From Anaspis maculata (taxonomy: Eukaryota > Arthropoda > Insecta > Coleoptera > Scraptiidae), in assembly GCA_949128115.1 (NCBI GenBank), contig OX421965.1, forward strand, positions 8,711,420 to 8,775,419: a DNA stretch of 64,000 nucleotides, read 5' to 3'. Positions 46,377 to 57,932 of the stretch are shown in pieces. The translations under genes and the position numbers were made by a program. The notes beneath the pieces were generated by a model. That model did no database searches, had not been told where the DNA came from, and saw only the letters and a list, made by a program, of their open reading frames with translations. Within the stretch, counting starts at the first letter, position 1, and each line of letters begins with the position of its first letter.

Positions 46377-46756
46377 ATCTTTAGTCTTACTGGAAGCAGA
46401 AACCATCTAGTCCGGAGGCTAAAGTGGCAAATATCAGCGTTTTTTGATGAGAAGATGTCACTTATTGGTAAAAATGTTACTTGCATCATATTCTTCCGAT
46501 TTAGAATGGTAGCCATCAGCGATTCAGCGCCAACCATGCCGGCGGCGTATACAGGGTGAACAAGAAAAAAAGTCAAAGAATCATGTTTCATGAACCGAAA
46601 CACGTTAGAACATGTAAATTGCGATACATGTCCGCTATTTTATGCCCATAATCTCACATCACAACAAACTGTTCCGAATTACCTCAAGCCATTTTCGAAA
46701 CATATCTAGTGGAATTCCAAATAGTCCAGGAGCACATGTAATTAAAAAGCATTCCG

Positions 46757-49700
46757 TGGGATTTTGAATGAAGGAGCATAGCGACCATGTGGAATACATT
46801 CCTTGAATGGGCAGCAATCACACCTCACCGGGTGTTTTCCTTGAGTTTCTTGCAGGGGACTTATACAGGGTGAAAAAGGAAAAAAAGAAAGAGATTATAT
46901 ACCGTGAACTAGAGAAGGTGGAGCGGTACAAATCATCAGGTGGATGCCCGACTTGAAGGTTTTGCTTGAACAATTGACATTCGTGGTCAATAGAGTAAAA
47001 AAACAAGAAAACTTGGAAACAAAATTTATTATTTTGAAAAAAATCACCGTCAAAAAATCAAAACCTTGTCGAAAGACCTACTCGATGCCCAATGCAATCT
47101 ACTTCCTATATCAGTTGGAATTTCTAGAAATGAAAGTCAGTCTTCCACCAGGAAAGGACGGCCGAGTTGAGTCCTGCACCAAACACGGGACGTCCTGGTC
47201 AAAATCCAAGCGAGCGGCCGGCCGTCTCGGGTGGTAACGGCCAGGAGAAAATTTGAAAACTCGTAACATCCAACTGGAAATAAATGGGAATCTGCAACTG
47301 CGGGCTTACTTTGATTCTTTTATTTTGTTGCTTTCTATAAAATTTGGTTATGATCCATTGGATAGATATCCAGAGCTGTGTGTGACTGTGTCTGTAATCT
47401 TTCACGACAACGGCCGTAACGTTAATCCTATCGTAGTCCTGGCAATGAACGCTCAAAAAGGGGGTCTAGAAGGAAATGCCGAGATCCCAATTTTTGGCTT
47501 CAGGGCTGTGTTTGGACTTGTTAGGAGGTAAACATACCAAAAGTCCCTGGACCTAAGGGGTGAGGGGGGTACAGGGGGGCACGAAGAAGGTACCGGTTTT
47601 TTGTTTTTCGCCTATAGCTCGAAAACGGTTGGCCCTGGTCAAAAAGTGGTCGTGTAAAAATTGAAGCTGACAAAATTTCCTACAAGAATGATCCATCAAT
47701 TTTTTTCATATATGTTATAGTTTTCGAGCAATACGCTCTTGAAAATCGCAAATTATCGAAAAACTGTGTTTTGGAACACTTTTTTTGTAAATTTTGCCTC
47801 GTAACTTCTTTACTGCTCATTTGAGAAGGAAGTAGTTCCATAGGAAGTGGTAGAGCATTAAGTTTCCTTTAAAATGAGTATATTATTTAATAATTATCTT
47901 GATGTGATCAAAAGTTAGAGCAATTTGAAAACTTCGAGACATATGACACAAAATGGTGTATTGCACTTTCTCGCGTTATATTTTAATGAGTATAATAATA
48001 CCGTTTTAGGAATGTTATAATGTGGTGTATTTAGACAGGGTCTATGGTTCGTACAGGAGCCAGATGGTTGCCTGGCTTGCGTTCCCAACCCCACAGTTCA
48101 GGGGACAGCTCGTTTTCTAACCACTGCTGGACCTGGTGATAGGTTCTGAAGGAATGCTGATGCTGCTTATAAGCTGCCCCCTCAGTCGGTGGGAGAGAGA
48201 ATATGTAAGGTTTGATGTTCGCTACCGATTCGACACATGTTTGGTAGCGATGGTGGTTAAGAGATCTCTCCTTTGCTTTTGCACCATACCATCTCAAAAC
48301 AGTCAGACAAAACTTCAGCGGCTTTGCGAATGTCAGGGTGTTTTTGGTATAGTTTGATAAAACCAACTTTAGTCTTCCGGAATGCTGCTGACGTAGTATC
48401 ACAGCCAGTGAAGGCATGTGGGAATAGAATAATTATCCTTTAGTCCTAGCTGTTGCATCTCTTGGGTTGAGTAAACGTTGGTCTTGACTTTACCACGGCC
48501 AGGTTTTACAAACAAAATGTCTCGGCCAGCTGGGGTCTTTGCCATAAGGAAAACTGCCAGATCAACGTCTTCTCCAAAAACGTGATCCAAAACACAGTTT
48601 TTCGAAAATTTGCGATTTTCAAGAGCGTATTGCTCGAAAACTATGATAGAAATCTGTTGTGGGGCGACACAAAACTTTCCTGGCGGTATCCAGAGACTTC
48701 AGTAATGACTTTGATCGAAGTGTCCCTTCGGGTGGAAAGTTAGAATTTGAGAGAAAGATTGAAAATATTTGCAAGAAATTGAAAACTTTGTCAGGAAAAT
48801 TTTAATTTCCAGAGAAAACCTCAATTTTTTTCTAAATCATCTTATTGTGGAAATCGTCAATTAAGCTTCACTTTTTTAAGCTCCATCATCTAAGTCCGGT
48901 CTCGATAACTGAGGCCGGTTTTATATTTCCAGCAGGAAAATTTCCGGGAAATTGGAGAAAAATTGTTGGAAAATGTTCAAGAACCAGTTATCTGTTCTTT
49001 AAAAACAAATGGTGGAAATGTGCTCATGGAATAAAAAGTTGGAAAATTTGCAGTTTTTCCAGAGAGGAAAACTCGAACACCGTGGGTCCAATTTTGGAAA
49101 TTTTTACTCCAAAAGTTAATTCAATCTTTTCTCCAACTTTCATTCGCGGCATGTCTGCAACTAAAATGGATATTTCGTGGGGCTCACCGGAGGTGCGTGG
49201 GCTCACCGCATGTTGAAGATTGCACTGCAGTTTTTTCAAATTCACGGAATGTGCTAATTTCATATTGAAAAAACTACCGTCGGAAAACCGAAGCTGTGTC
49301 GATTTTGAAAATAGATCAATACGACGCCCAGTTCAATCTACTTCCGATATCAGTTGAAATTTTTCGAAAAAAGTCGATCCTCTAGGAGAAATGAATTTTT
49401 GAGTGGAGTGCTGCATCAAAAGCGAGCCATCCTGGTCGAAATTCGGGTGAGAGGCCCTCTCGAGTGGCAACGGCTAGGAGAAATTTTGAAAATTCATAAC
49501 GCCCGACGGGAAAATGGTGGAAAACTGCAACTGCAGGCTTAATTTGACTCTTATGTTTTGTTGCTTCCTGCCAAATTTGGTCCCAATCCATCGAATAGAT
49601 TTTGAATGATTGAATGGTAAAGTTTTGAACTTTGTCATTTTTTATTATTTGACAGATGACAGATAGGGTGACATTTTCAACTGTTCTGAATACAGTTTTT

Positions 49701-50705
49701 TATGGGCTTCCCAAACGGCATTTTGAAAGTTGAGTTTTGTGAAATATAGCTTCTGTCATTTTTTTATAGTGCCACTTCCGTTTGACAAATGACAAGCCAA
49801 AAACTAATCAGCTCATTCAACAGTAAGACCCTGTCTGTATACCAAATTTCAAGTCGACCAGACTACCGGTTCGGTAGCTATCGTGTCAGAACGTTTTTCC
49901 TGCATCCTGCATCATTACATAACTTTCCCATGGACAGGCTGGAAAAGTTATATGAAAAAATAAATAGATCACTCTTGTAGGGAATTTTGTCAGCTTCAAT
50001 TTTCACACGATCACTTTTTGACTAGGGCCACCCGTTTTCGAGATATAACCGAAAAACTGAAAACCGGTACCTTCCTCGTGCCCCCCTGCACCCCCCTCAC
50101 CCCCTAGGTTTGGGGACTTTTGGTATGCTTACCTCCTAACAAGTCCAAACACAGCCCTGAAGTCAAAAATTGGGATCTCGGCATTTCCCTCTAGACCCCC
50201 TTCATTGACTGGACTATCGACTTAAAATCCGGTATGCGGATATGATTTTGCTGTCGAATGAGCCCATCATGTTTTGGTTGTCATCTGTCAAACGAAAATA
50301 TTACCATAAAAAATGACAGAAAGCATATGTCACGAAACTTGACTTGCAATATGTCATTTGAAAGCCCTTAAAAAACTGTATTCAAAACAAACTGTTGAAA
50401 GTATTCCTCCTCATGGCATCTGTCAAATATTAAAAAATGTCAAAATTGAAACCTTTGCTATCTTATAGATTGAGACCAAATTCAGTAAGAATTAGCGAAA
50501 CAACAGAATCAAATCACGTATGCAGTTCAAGCTTTCTAACTTTTCTCAGTCTGGAGCTACGAATTTCCATTTTTTTTCTGTTTCACCCTGTATAAATCCC
50601 CTGCAAGAAATCCAAGCAGAACACCTGGTGAGGTGTGATTGCTGGCAATCTAAGGAATGTATTCCACATAGTCGCTATGCTCCTTCATTCAAAATCCCTA
50701 AAAAA
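46757..50705. mobile_element. About 4-kb concentric foldback carrying a decayed gene
   Basis: Outer arms 46757-46872 and 50584-50705 end internally in TACAGGGTG/CACCCTGTA (46864; 50584). A second inverted pair is 47455-47690 against 49975-50215 (GAAATGCCGAGATCCCAATT, GTTTGGACTTGTTAGGAGGT). A third is 47695-47800 against 48585-48655 (TTTCGAGCAATACGCTCTTG). A direct repeat 47040-47375/49270-49610 is also present. The innermost loop carries the pseudogene 48031-48590. Confidence 0.75.
48031..48590 (-). pseudogene. Decayed TE-associated protein, PIN/FEN1-like motif
   Basis: The minus strand reads DHVFGEDVDLAVFLMA, then DILFVKPGRGKVKTNVYST. After a shift of frame come FTGCDTTSAAFRKTKVGF, ALYQKHPDIRKAAE-like residues, SLPPTEGAAYKQHQHSFRTY and WLENELSPELWGWER. 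GEDxDLxVLL followed by KPGxGK, GCDTTSA and LPPTxxAxxQHxxRxYxQVQxWxG is, from memory, a widespread arthropod repeat-associated protein whose first part resembles PIN/FEN1-type nucleases. It has a frameshift near 48410 and an in-frame stop (TAA) near 48250. It starts abruptly at the inverted arm, so the N-terminus was lost when captured. Confidence 0.65.
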
Positions 50706-51039
50706 AAGCAAAGAAATTTTTTTTCACATCGATCAGTGCCTCTCCAAAATATCGAAAGGATACTTGATATTTCCGCAGTATGGAAAATAATATGAGAAGG
50801 GTAGCCAATTTCTAAGCCAAGCATCCGCGGAAGTGTATTGGTTACCTCTTTTCCTCTTGAGCGCCATCTTGAATCTGCTTTCTGTGGCATCGTTGAAAAG
50901 GCGATTGGTACCTAATCATAAACAAGCGAATATGCCTCATGGGCATGAGGCTGAGTAGCGCACTTCCTTTTTTGAAGGATTAGTGAACGCAAGATGTTTA
51001 GTAACTAGGTTCTACTCTACCGTTATTTGGGCAAACAAT

Positions 51040-51330
51040 TTCAATATGGCGGCCAAAATTTCGGCAGAATAATGAAATTCGGCTTGAAAATCAGAATGAT
51101 CGTACTAGACAAGGGTAAGTACCAAGTTTCATGAAAATCGTTCCAGTAATAAGAGATTTCAATATGGCGGCCAAGATGGCGGCGAAATCATGAAACACAG
51201 CTTGAAAATAAGAATGATCATCCGAGACAAGAGTAACTTTCAAGTTTCATGAAAATCCTCCCACTTATAAGAGATTTCAATATGGCGGCGAAGATGGTGG
51301 CGGAATCATGAAATTTGGCTTGAAAATAAT
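51040..51330. repeat. Tandem repeat, about 117-bp unit
   Basis: Each unit contains AATATGGCGGCCAAGATGGC, GGCTTGAAAATAAGAATGAT, AAGTTTCATGAAAATC and CACTAATAAGAGATTT. The same array, inverted, lies at 55058-55440. Confidence 0.85.
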
Positions 51331-51375
51331 AATAAGCTTTATAATAAGCTTTATTGTCCAACAACAAGAAGTCAT
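51327..51375 (-). mobile_element. Very short LINE 3' tail insertion
   Basis: AAGCTTTATTGTCCAACAAC then AAGAAGTCATA is the same as the 3' end of the LINE at 51482. It is inserted at the same place (after CTTGAAAATAA) of the neighbouring repeat unit. Confidence 0.75.
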
Positions 51376-51481
51376 AGGAGACAAAGGTCAACTCCAAGTT
51401 TCATGAAAATCGTTACACTAATAAGAAATTTTAATATGGCAGCCAAGATGGCGACAGAATCATGAAATTCAGCTTGAAAAT

Positions 51482-53030
51482 AAGCTTTATTGTCCAACAA
51501 CAAGAAGTCATATAAAGGACAATGATTAAAATGAATAAATAAAATAATAAGTACGTATATCATAACGAGTAGACAAACAATTGCGTACAAATACATTGCG
51601 TACAAATAAGAATAAAGTACAACACACATAAAAAAAAACAAGTGAAAAGCCTATCATCTTGAGATGGTTCTAGGCAACCTGGAGGGCTCGCATAAAAACA
51701 CCCAACGAAGGGGAGCTCAAGTCCGTCTTGTGACAGACGTCGTTGAAGGACTTGTACATAATATAAACCGGAGATCTGATGATCGCATTCGTGGCGGCAG
51801 CAGGGAGCCGGAAAAAACCGCAGCCTCTGGTACTCAACCGCGGCACCAAAATGAAGAATTCCCCCAGGAGCTCACTGCAATTAGCAGTTCCGTTAAAAAG
51901 CTTATAAAGAAAGATAAGAGACGCACGACACCTCCGAGACTCAAGAGAAGCCATGCCAAACTCATTCAACAGAAGGTCACCGTCAAAGCCTTGGTCCGGG
52001 AAGACACCATGCTGCCTGAAATAGAGGTATTTCAAAAACTTCCTCTCGACACGCTGCTGCTGAAGGCTGTATCGTTTGTAGATGGGTCCCCAGATCAGAC
52101 TCGCATATCCCAGCCCCGACCGAACGAAGGCGAAGTAAAGGGACTTGAGGCAATCGATATTTGCTATAGACCTGCCGCTCCGAATGATGAATCTTAGCAT
52201 TCTGAGAGATGAATTGCAGACTTGGTCAATGTGCGGTGCGAACGACAGCTCCGCGTCAAACAGGACTCCAAGATCACGGAAGGTGCTGCAAGACCCCAAA
52301 GCAACACCACCCAGAATATACTCATGACTTTACCTATGCGACGAGAAGTGTTTTTGGTGAAGGACATCACTTTGCATTTTTCGACGTTCAAGTGAAGCCT
52401 GCTGGCCTGGCACCACTCAAAAACGCCGTCCAGATCTCTTTGCAGCAAATTACAGTCCTCCTCGGTACGTATCGCCCTGAACAACTTTACGTAATCGGTA
52501 TACATCAATATCCTACCATTCACCCGATCCACTATATCATTGATGAATATGTCAAACATCAGCGGCGCCAGGTTTGCACCTTGAGGGGCACCGCTGGTTG
52601 GCGAAAAGTTTGATGAGCGGCGACCGTCAATCTCAACATACTGGCTCCGGTTGGTCAAGTACGAAGTGAGAAGAGAAAGCCACCCCTCATCAACGCCACA
52701 TGCATATAGCTTCTCGAGGAGAATGCCATGGTCCATGCGGTCAAAGGCTTTGGAGAAGTCGGTGAAAATCGCGTCGACCTGTAAGCGACTATCCATGGAC
52801 GAGCAAAGGTACTGGGTGGAACATGCCAAGTTGGTAACGGTACTCCTTCCCGGGAAGAAACCATGCTGTCTATCAGAGATGGTATGGCCAATATCGACCA
52901 TAAGGCTGCTGTGGATTGCCAACTCAAATACCTTCGCAATATTAGATAAAAGACAGATTGGTCTATAGTTCTCAATGAGATGTGTGTCGCCCTTCTTGTG
53001 AACAGGGGTAACACGGCTTCTCTTCCATGC
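51482..53030 (-). mobile_element. CR1/Jockey-like LINE, 5'-truncated, decayed RT
   Basis: The minus strand carries most of the reverse transcriptase: TPVHKKGDTHLIENYRPICL, QHGFFPGRSTVTNL, AIFTDFSKAFDRMDH, SGAPQGANLAPLMFDIFIND and then the catalytic region. The last reads MYTDYVKLFR instead of the usual FADDxK, so both the second Ala-Asp-Asp motif and activity are lost. A frameshift near 52290 joins it to the thumb frame (FRDLGVLFDAELSFAPHI, RSGLGYASLIWGP). The 3' UTR ends TTGTTGTTGGACAATAAAGC near 51482. It is flanked by AATAA-like bases on both sides and interrupts module X. Confidence 0.9.
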
Positions 53031-53601
53031 GAATAAGAATGATCGTACTAGACAAGGATAAGTTTCAAGTTTCATGACAATCGTTCCACTAATAAGAGAT
53101 TTCAATATGGCAGCCAAGATGGCGGCGGAATTATGAAAGCCACTCTGCCTATTTGGTCCTTGAGGACCTAAGCTATCCATCGGATGAAGTTCAATTTTTA
53201 AGGGCTGTAGCTTTATTTCCCGAAGAGACGTTCAACTTCTTCGAAATGCACAGGAGATCTCTGTTTTTTGATAATAATGATAACGATGTATGGATAACAA
53301 AGATAGTACCCATTGGTTACCCTTGGGGACATCAGCTATCCATCGGAAAAAGTTCCAAAACTCTTGCTTCAATTCTCGAGAAGGAGTACAGCATCCTAGT
53401 TTCTACACGGACAGACAGACAGACGAACCGGCCACATAAGCGTCATTCTGTTACTTATAAAAGAATGTTTTCCAACTGATTTCGACCTCCTGGACACAAA
53501 TATCAGGTTTATTTTTGAATCGGAACAATTCTTTTTTATCGAAAAACCGAAAAAATGGTAGTCTGTCACATGATTTTTAGTGATACCCACCTACTTTTTT
53601 T

Positions 53602-54570
53602 TAGCGCACTTCTCCAAACGGGAAGGCGCTTTTGTCCTCGCTTTGTCCGTCCGTCCGTCCGTCCGTCCGTCACAGCATCTAGTCCTAGACGAAAAGGTTT
53701 TTGCGAAAAATTTTTACTCCATTGGGTAGCTCATGACCTTGTAACCCGAACCAAGAAAAATCTCGACGAAATAATAATAAACAATGACAATAATAACAAT
53801 TTAGTGAGACGCGGCATCGCCGTTGAATGCTGCATTTCAGAAGCCGGCCTGATCTCGAAAGTTATCACATGCGAGGAAGTACCCGATCTTATCATTTTAC
53901 AATAATACATATGCTGAGTTATATTTAGAGGATGATTTGAACTCCATTTTAATGAAAATTTCACATCGGTGCGAGGTGCAGGTCAATAGTTATTAATTTT
54001 TGAAAATGACTCCGAAGCTACGGCTCGGCCGCAAATGATTTATTCGTTGCTTGCTGGTGCTTGATATCCTTTCCTCCGAACAAAACGAAATTCAATACAG
54101 AAAATATTTCAACTCGAATGGGTAGCTCATGGCCTTGGTACGCGAATCAAGAAAAATTTTGCCAAAATAATCATGAACAATTACAAAAAAAACATTTTGG
54201 TGTAGGACGGCTTCGCCGGTCAAGTGCTGGCATTCGCGGTAAGATGTAGAAAGTTGCGATATGCAGGCAACTACAATTTCCTAATGAAATACATCACTGC
54301 ATGTACGGCATTATATTTAGAGAACAATTTGAACTTTCTTTTGACAAAAACCCCACTTTGATCCGACCGTCGGGTCAATAATTGTTGAAATTTTTGATTT
54401 TGGTGAATTTTTGAAAACGACCGCAAAGCCACGGCTCGGCGCATACACGACCCTACAAATTTAAAATCAGACGTGCCGAAATAGTAATTGACCATTTTGA
54501 AATAGCCAATACTAGGTACCTGAAGGATAATGTAACTCAAATTACGAAACATGTTCGCTCAATAACAAAA
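53602..54570 (+). repeat. Repeat module Y, copy 2
   Basis: Close match to 44805-45770 in the same orientation. Starts TTAGCGCACTTCTCCAAACG with a longer (CCGT)n run at 53645-53672. Ends at the AAAAAAAAAGTAGG junction with module X. Confidence 0.88.
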
Positions 54571-55548
54571 AAAAAGTAGGTAGGTATCACTAAAAATCAT
54601 GTGACAGGCTACCATTTTTTCGGTTTTTCGATAAAAAAGAAATGTTCCAATTCAAAAGTGAACCCGATATTCGTGTTCAGGAGGTCGAAATCAGTTGGAG
54701 AACATTTTTTTATATAAGTAACAGAATGACGCTTATGTGGCCGCTTTGTTTGTCTGTCTGTCTGTCCGAGTCCGTGCAGAAATTAAAACGCTGTACTCCT
54801 TTTTGAGAATTGAAACAAGAGTCTTGGAACTTTTTTCCGATTAATAGATGATGTCCCCAAGGGTGGCCAATGGGCACTATTTTTGTTATCCATACATCGT
54901 TATCATTATTCTCAAAAAACAGAGATCTCCTGTGCACTTCGATGAAGTTGAACTTCTCCTCGGGAAATAAAGCTACAGCCCTTGAAGATTGAACTTTATC
55001 CGGTGGATAGTTTAGGTCCTCAAGAACCAAATAGGCAGATTGGCTTTCATAATTCGGCCGCCATCTTGGCTGCCATATTGAAATTTCTTATTAGTGGAAC
55101 GATTGTCATGAAACTTGAAACTTACCCTTCTCTAGTACGATCATTCTTATTTTCAAGCCAAATTTCATGATTGCGCCACCATCTTGGCCGCCATATTGAA
55201 ATCTCTTATAAGTGAAAGGATTTTCATGAAACTTGAAAGTTACGCTTGTCTTGTACGATCATTCCTATTTTCAAGCTGAGTTTCATATTTCTGCCGCCAT
55301 CTTGGCCGCCATATTGAAATCTCTTATTAGTGAAACGATTTTCATGAAACTTGGAACTTACCCTTGTCTAGTACGATCATTCTGATTTTCAAGCCGAATC
55401 TCATGATTCTGCCGATATTTTGGCCGCCATATTGGAATTTTTTGCCCAAGACGGTAGAACCCTAATTACTTAACATCTTGCGTTCACTAATCCTTCAAAA
55501 AGGAAGTGCGCTACTGAGCCTCATGCCCATGAGGCATATTCGCTTGTT
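54570..55548 (-). repeat. Repeat module X, inverted full copy
   Basis: The inverse of 50924-53600 without the LINE. It holds the 117-bp units at 55058-55440 and ends with GCCTCATGCCCATGAGGC (55518-55535). Confidence 0.88.
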
Positions 55549-56480
55549 TTGTTATTGGGCGAACATGTTTCATAGTTTGAGTGCCATTATCCTTCAGGTA
55601 CTTGGTAACGCCTATTTCAAAATGTTAAATAGTGTTAATGGCACGTCTGATTTTAAATTTGTAGGAAGTTTTGCGGTCGTTTTCAAAAACTCATAACAAT
55701 TGACCCGAAGGTCGTATCGAAGTGGAGTTTTTGTCAAAAGAAAGTTAAAATTGTTCTCTAAATATAATCCCATACATGTAGTAATGTATCTTTATGAAAA
55801 CATGTAGCTACCCGCATATCGTAACTTTCAACATCTAACTGCGAATTCCAGCACTTAATCGGCGAAGCCGCCTTACAGCAAAATGTTATTATTGTAATTG
55901 TTTATGATTATTTTGGAAAGATTTTTTTTTGGTTCGCGTACCAAGGCCATGAGCTACCCATTCAAGTTGAAATATTTTCTGTATTGGATTCCGTTTTGTT
56001 CGGAGAAAATGATATCAAGCACCAGCAAGCAACGAATAATCTTTTGCGGCCGAGCCGTAGCTTCGGAGTCATTTTCAAAAATTTATAACTATTGACTGGT
56101 ACCTCGCACCGATGTGGAATTTTCAGTAAAATTAAGTTCAAATTCTCCTCTAAATAATACTCCACATATGTATTATTGTAAAATGATAAAAACGGGTACT
56201 TGATCGCATGTGATAACTTTCGAGAACAGGCCGGCTTCTGAAATGCAGCATTCAACGGCGATGCCGCGTCACACTAATTTGTTATTATTGTAATTGTTTA
56301 TAATTATTTCGTCGAGATTTTTCTTGGTTCGGGATACAAGGTCATGAGCTACCCATTGGAGTGAAAAATTTTCGCAAAAACCTTTTCGTCTAGGACTAGA
56401 TGCTGTGACGGACGGACGGACGGACAAAGCGAGGACAAAAGCGCCTTCCCGTTTGGAGAAGTGCGCTAAAAATGGTCAAA
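55548..56480 (-). repeat. Repeat module Y, inverted copy
   Basis: The inverse of 53602-54570, from CGAACATGTTTCATAGTTTG to CGGACGGACGGACAAAGCGA and GGAGAAGTGCGCTA at 56480. Confidence 0.88.
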
Positions 56481-56489
56481 CGCAAAACA

Positions 56490-56820
56490 AGCGAATACGC
56501 CTCATGGGCATGAGGCTCAGTAGCGCACTTCCTTTTTGGAGGATTAGTGAACGCAAGATGTTAAGTAATTAGGGTTCTACCGTCTTGGGCAAAAAATTCC
56601 AATATGGCGGCCAAAATATCGACAGAATCATGAAATTCGGCTTGAAAATCAGATTGATTGTACATACTAGACAAGGGTAAGTTCCAAGTTTCATGAAAAT
56701 CGTTCCACTAATAAGAGATTTCAATATGGCGGCCAAGATGGCGGCAGAATTATGAAACTCTTATGAAATTATGAAGCTTGAAAATAGGAATGATCGTACG
56801 AGACAAGCGTAACTCTCAAG
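56490..56820 (+). repeat. Repeat module X, start of third copy
   Basis: Starts with the palindrome GCCTCATGGGCATGAGGC at 56499-56516 and 117-bp units. It is interrupted at CTCTCAAG (56813-56820) by the P-like element and resumes at 60678. Confidence 0.88.
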
Positions 56821-57848
56821 CATGGAGGGTATATAAAGGAGACTGAACGAGTAGTGAAAGCTGTCAAAAAAAACGATATGATTTTGTGTCGTCAGGTTTC
56901 AGTTATAAACTTTTCCACAGCAGCGCAAGTGTTCCACTAAGGCCTAGTTGTTTATAGAAACCTGCAATTTAAAAAAAATCTGTAGGGACCTGTCACAATT
57001 TATTCCGAAGGTTATTCATTTTGTCAGAAGTCAGATCAGTCAGAAGTCAGAACAGCTGAAACTGATGCAGGGCTAAAACTCCCGTGTACCCGTGTATATA
57101 CCCAATGATTAATCTGCTACTTCAGTCTGCGAGGTCGGAATAAGCTGGGGGTTCTTTTCACCATTTTTTTATTCCACGATTTTAGGTACCTACACTGCTT
57201 ATTGACAATGGACGGCCGGCCAGAAAAAAATTACCTGAATAATGTGTGGCCGTCGAAGGCCTGGGCGAAAGTTCTCTGGCCGGCCATCCATTGCCGCGGC
57301 CGGCGGCCGGTAGTTCTATGGATTTGGGTACCTAGTGGAACAGTCTGAACCTACTCGGTCTGAAGAGTACACAAAATGAGGCCCGAAGGTGAATTAACAC
57401 AAAAGAACTCAGCAGAAAGTAACTCGAATATAATACGTAGCACAACGGAACAAAGCAGACATGAACGGAACTCGATAAAACCTGGCGGAATACAAGCAGA
57501 GACCAGGGACAAAATCGTGACGTGTGAACCTTTCAAAATGACAACGGCTTTGAATTCCTACATGGGTCTAGTAGCCCGCAACAAACTTGCATAATTTTCC
57601 GCTGCAGCGCGGGTGTTCCACTCAGGCTAGAGAGACTGTACATAGAGTGACGAAGCTATGAAAGGGATATATCGGTATTCTCTGTCAGCGTCTCGGCATT
57701 TCCTGGCCTCGTCAAAATTTAAACATAGTTAGCTGGGGTGGGCGTGGTTGCTATTGACATTTGTCATTTCCCCGATTTGTTTACAAATTTGAATTGTCAT
57801 TATTTTGCATGCCGAAATAAGGCCGAAATCGCCGAAATCCGGGCTAAA

Positions 57849-57932
57849 AATGCCAAAACAAAAAAGGTGCACCGTGAAGCAGTACAAGAGTCGGGAAGAT
57901 GTGATGTTTTCCTTGCCGAAAAAACCATCAGG
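57849..57932 (+). pseudogene. Decayed THAP-like zinc finger start
   Basis: The plus frame reads MPKQKRCTVKQYKSREDVMF then SLPKKPSG. This matches the pattern at the start of THAP domains (M, two Cys, then K..V.F..LPK). The second Cys is replaced by Tyr, and the downstream Trp and CxxH are not found in the open frame, which soon meets a GTATAG splice-donor-like site at about 57933. In a P-like element this would be the DNA-binding N-terminus of the transposase. Support is by motif only. Confidence 0.4.

Larger units (their letters stand above)
50924..53600 (+). repeat. Repeat module X, copy split by a LINE
   Basis: Starts with GCCTCATGGGCATGAGGC, an 18-bp palindrome (50934-50951), then GTAGCGCACTTCC. 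Units of about 117 bp follow, with AATATGGCGGCCAAGATGGC. The module resumes after the LINE at about 53030 and runs to the (CTGT/GACA)n and GTCACATGATTTTTAGTGAT region at 53600. It is the inverse of 54570-55548. Confidence 0.85.

Noticed and set aside
52194..53180. A single 328-codon protein starting MDSLGPQGPNRQ
   Set aside because: The first 50 or so residues come from module X (CCGCCATCTTGG units); the LINE RT begins only at about 53030.
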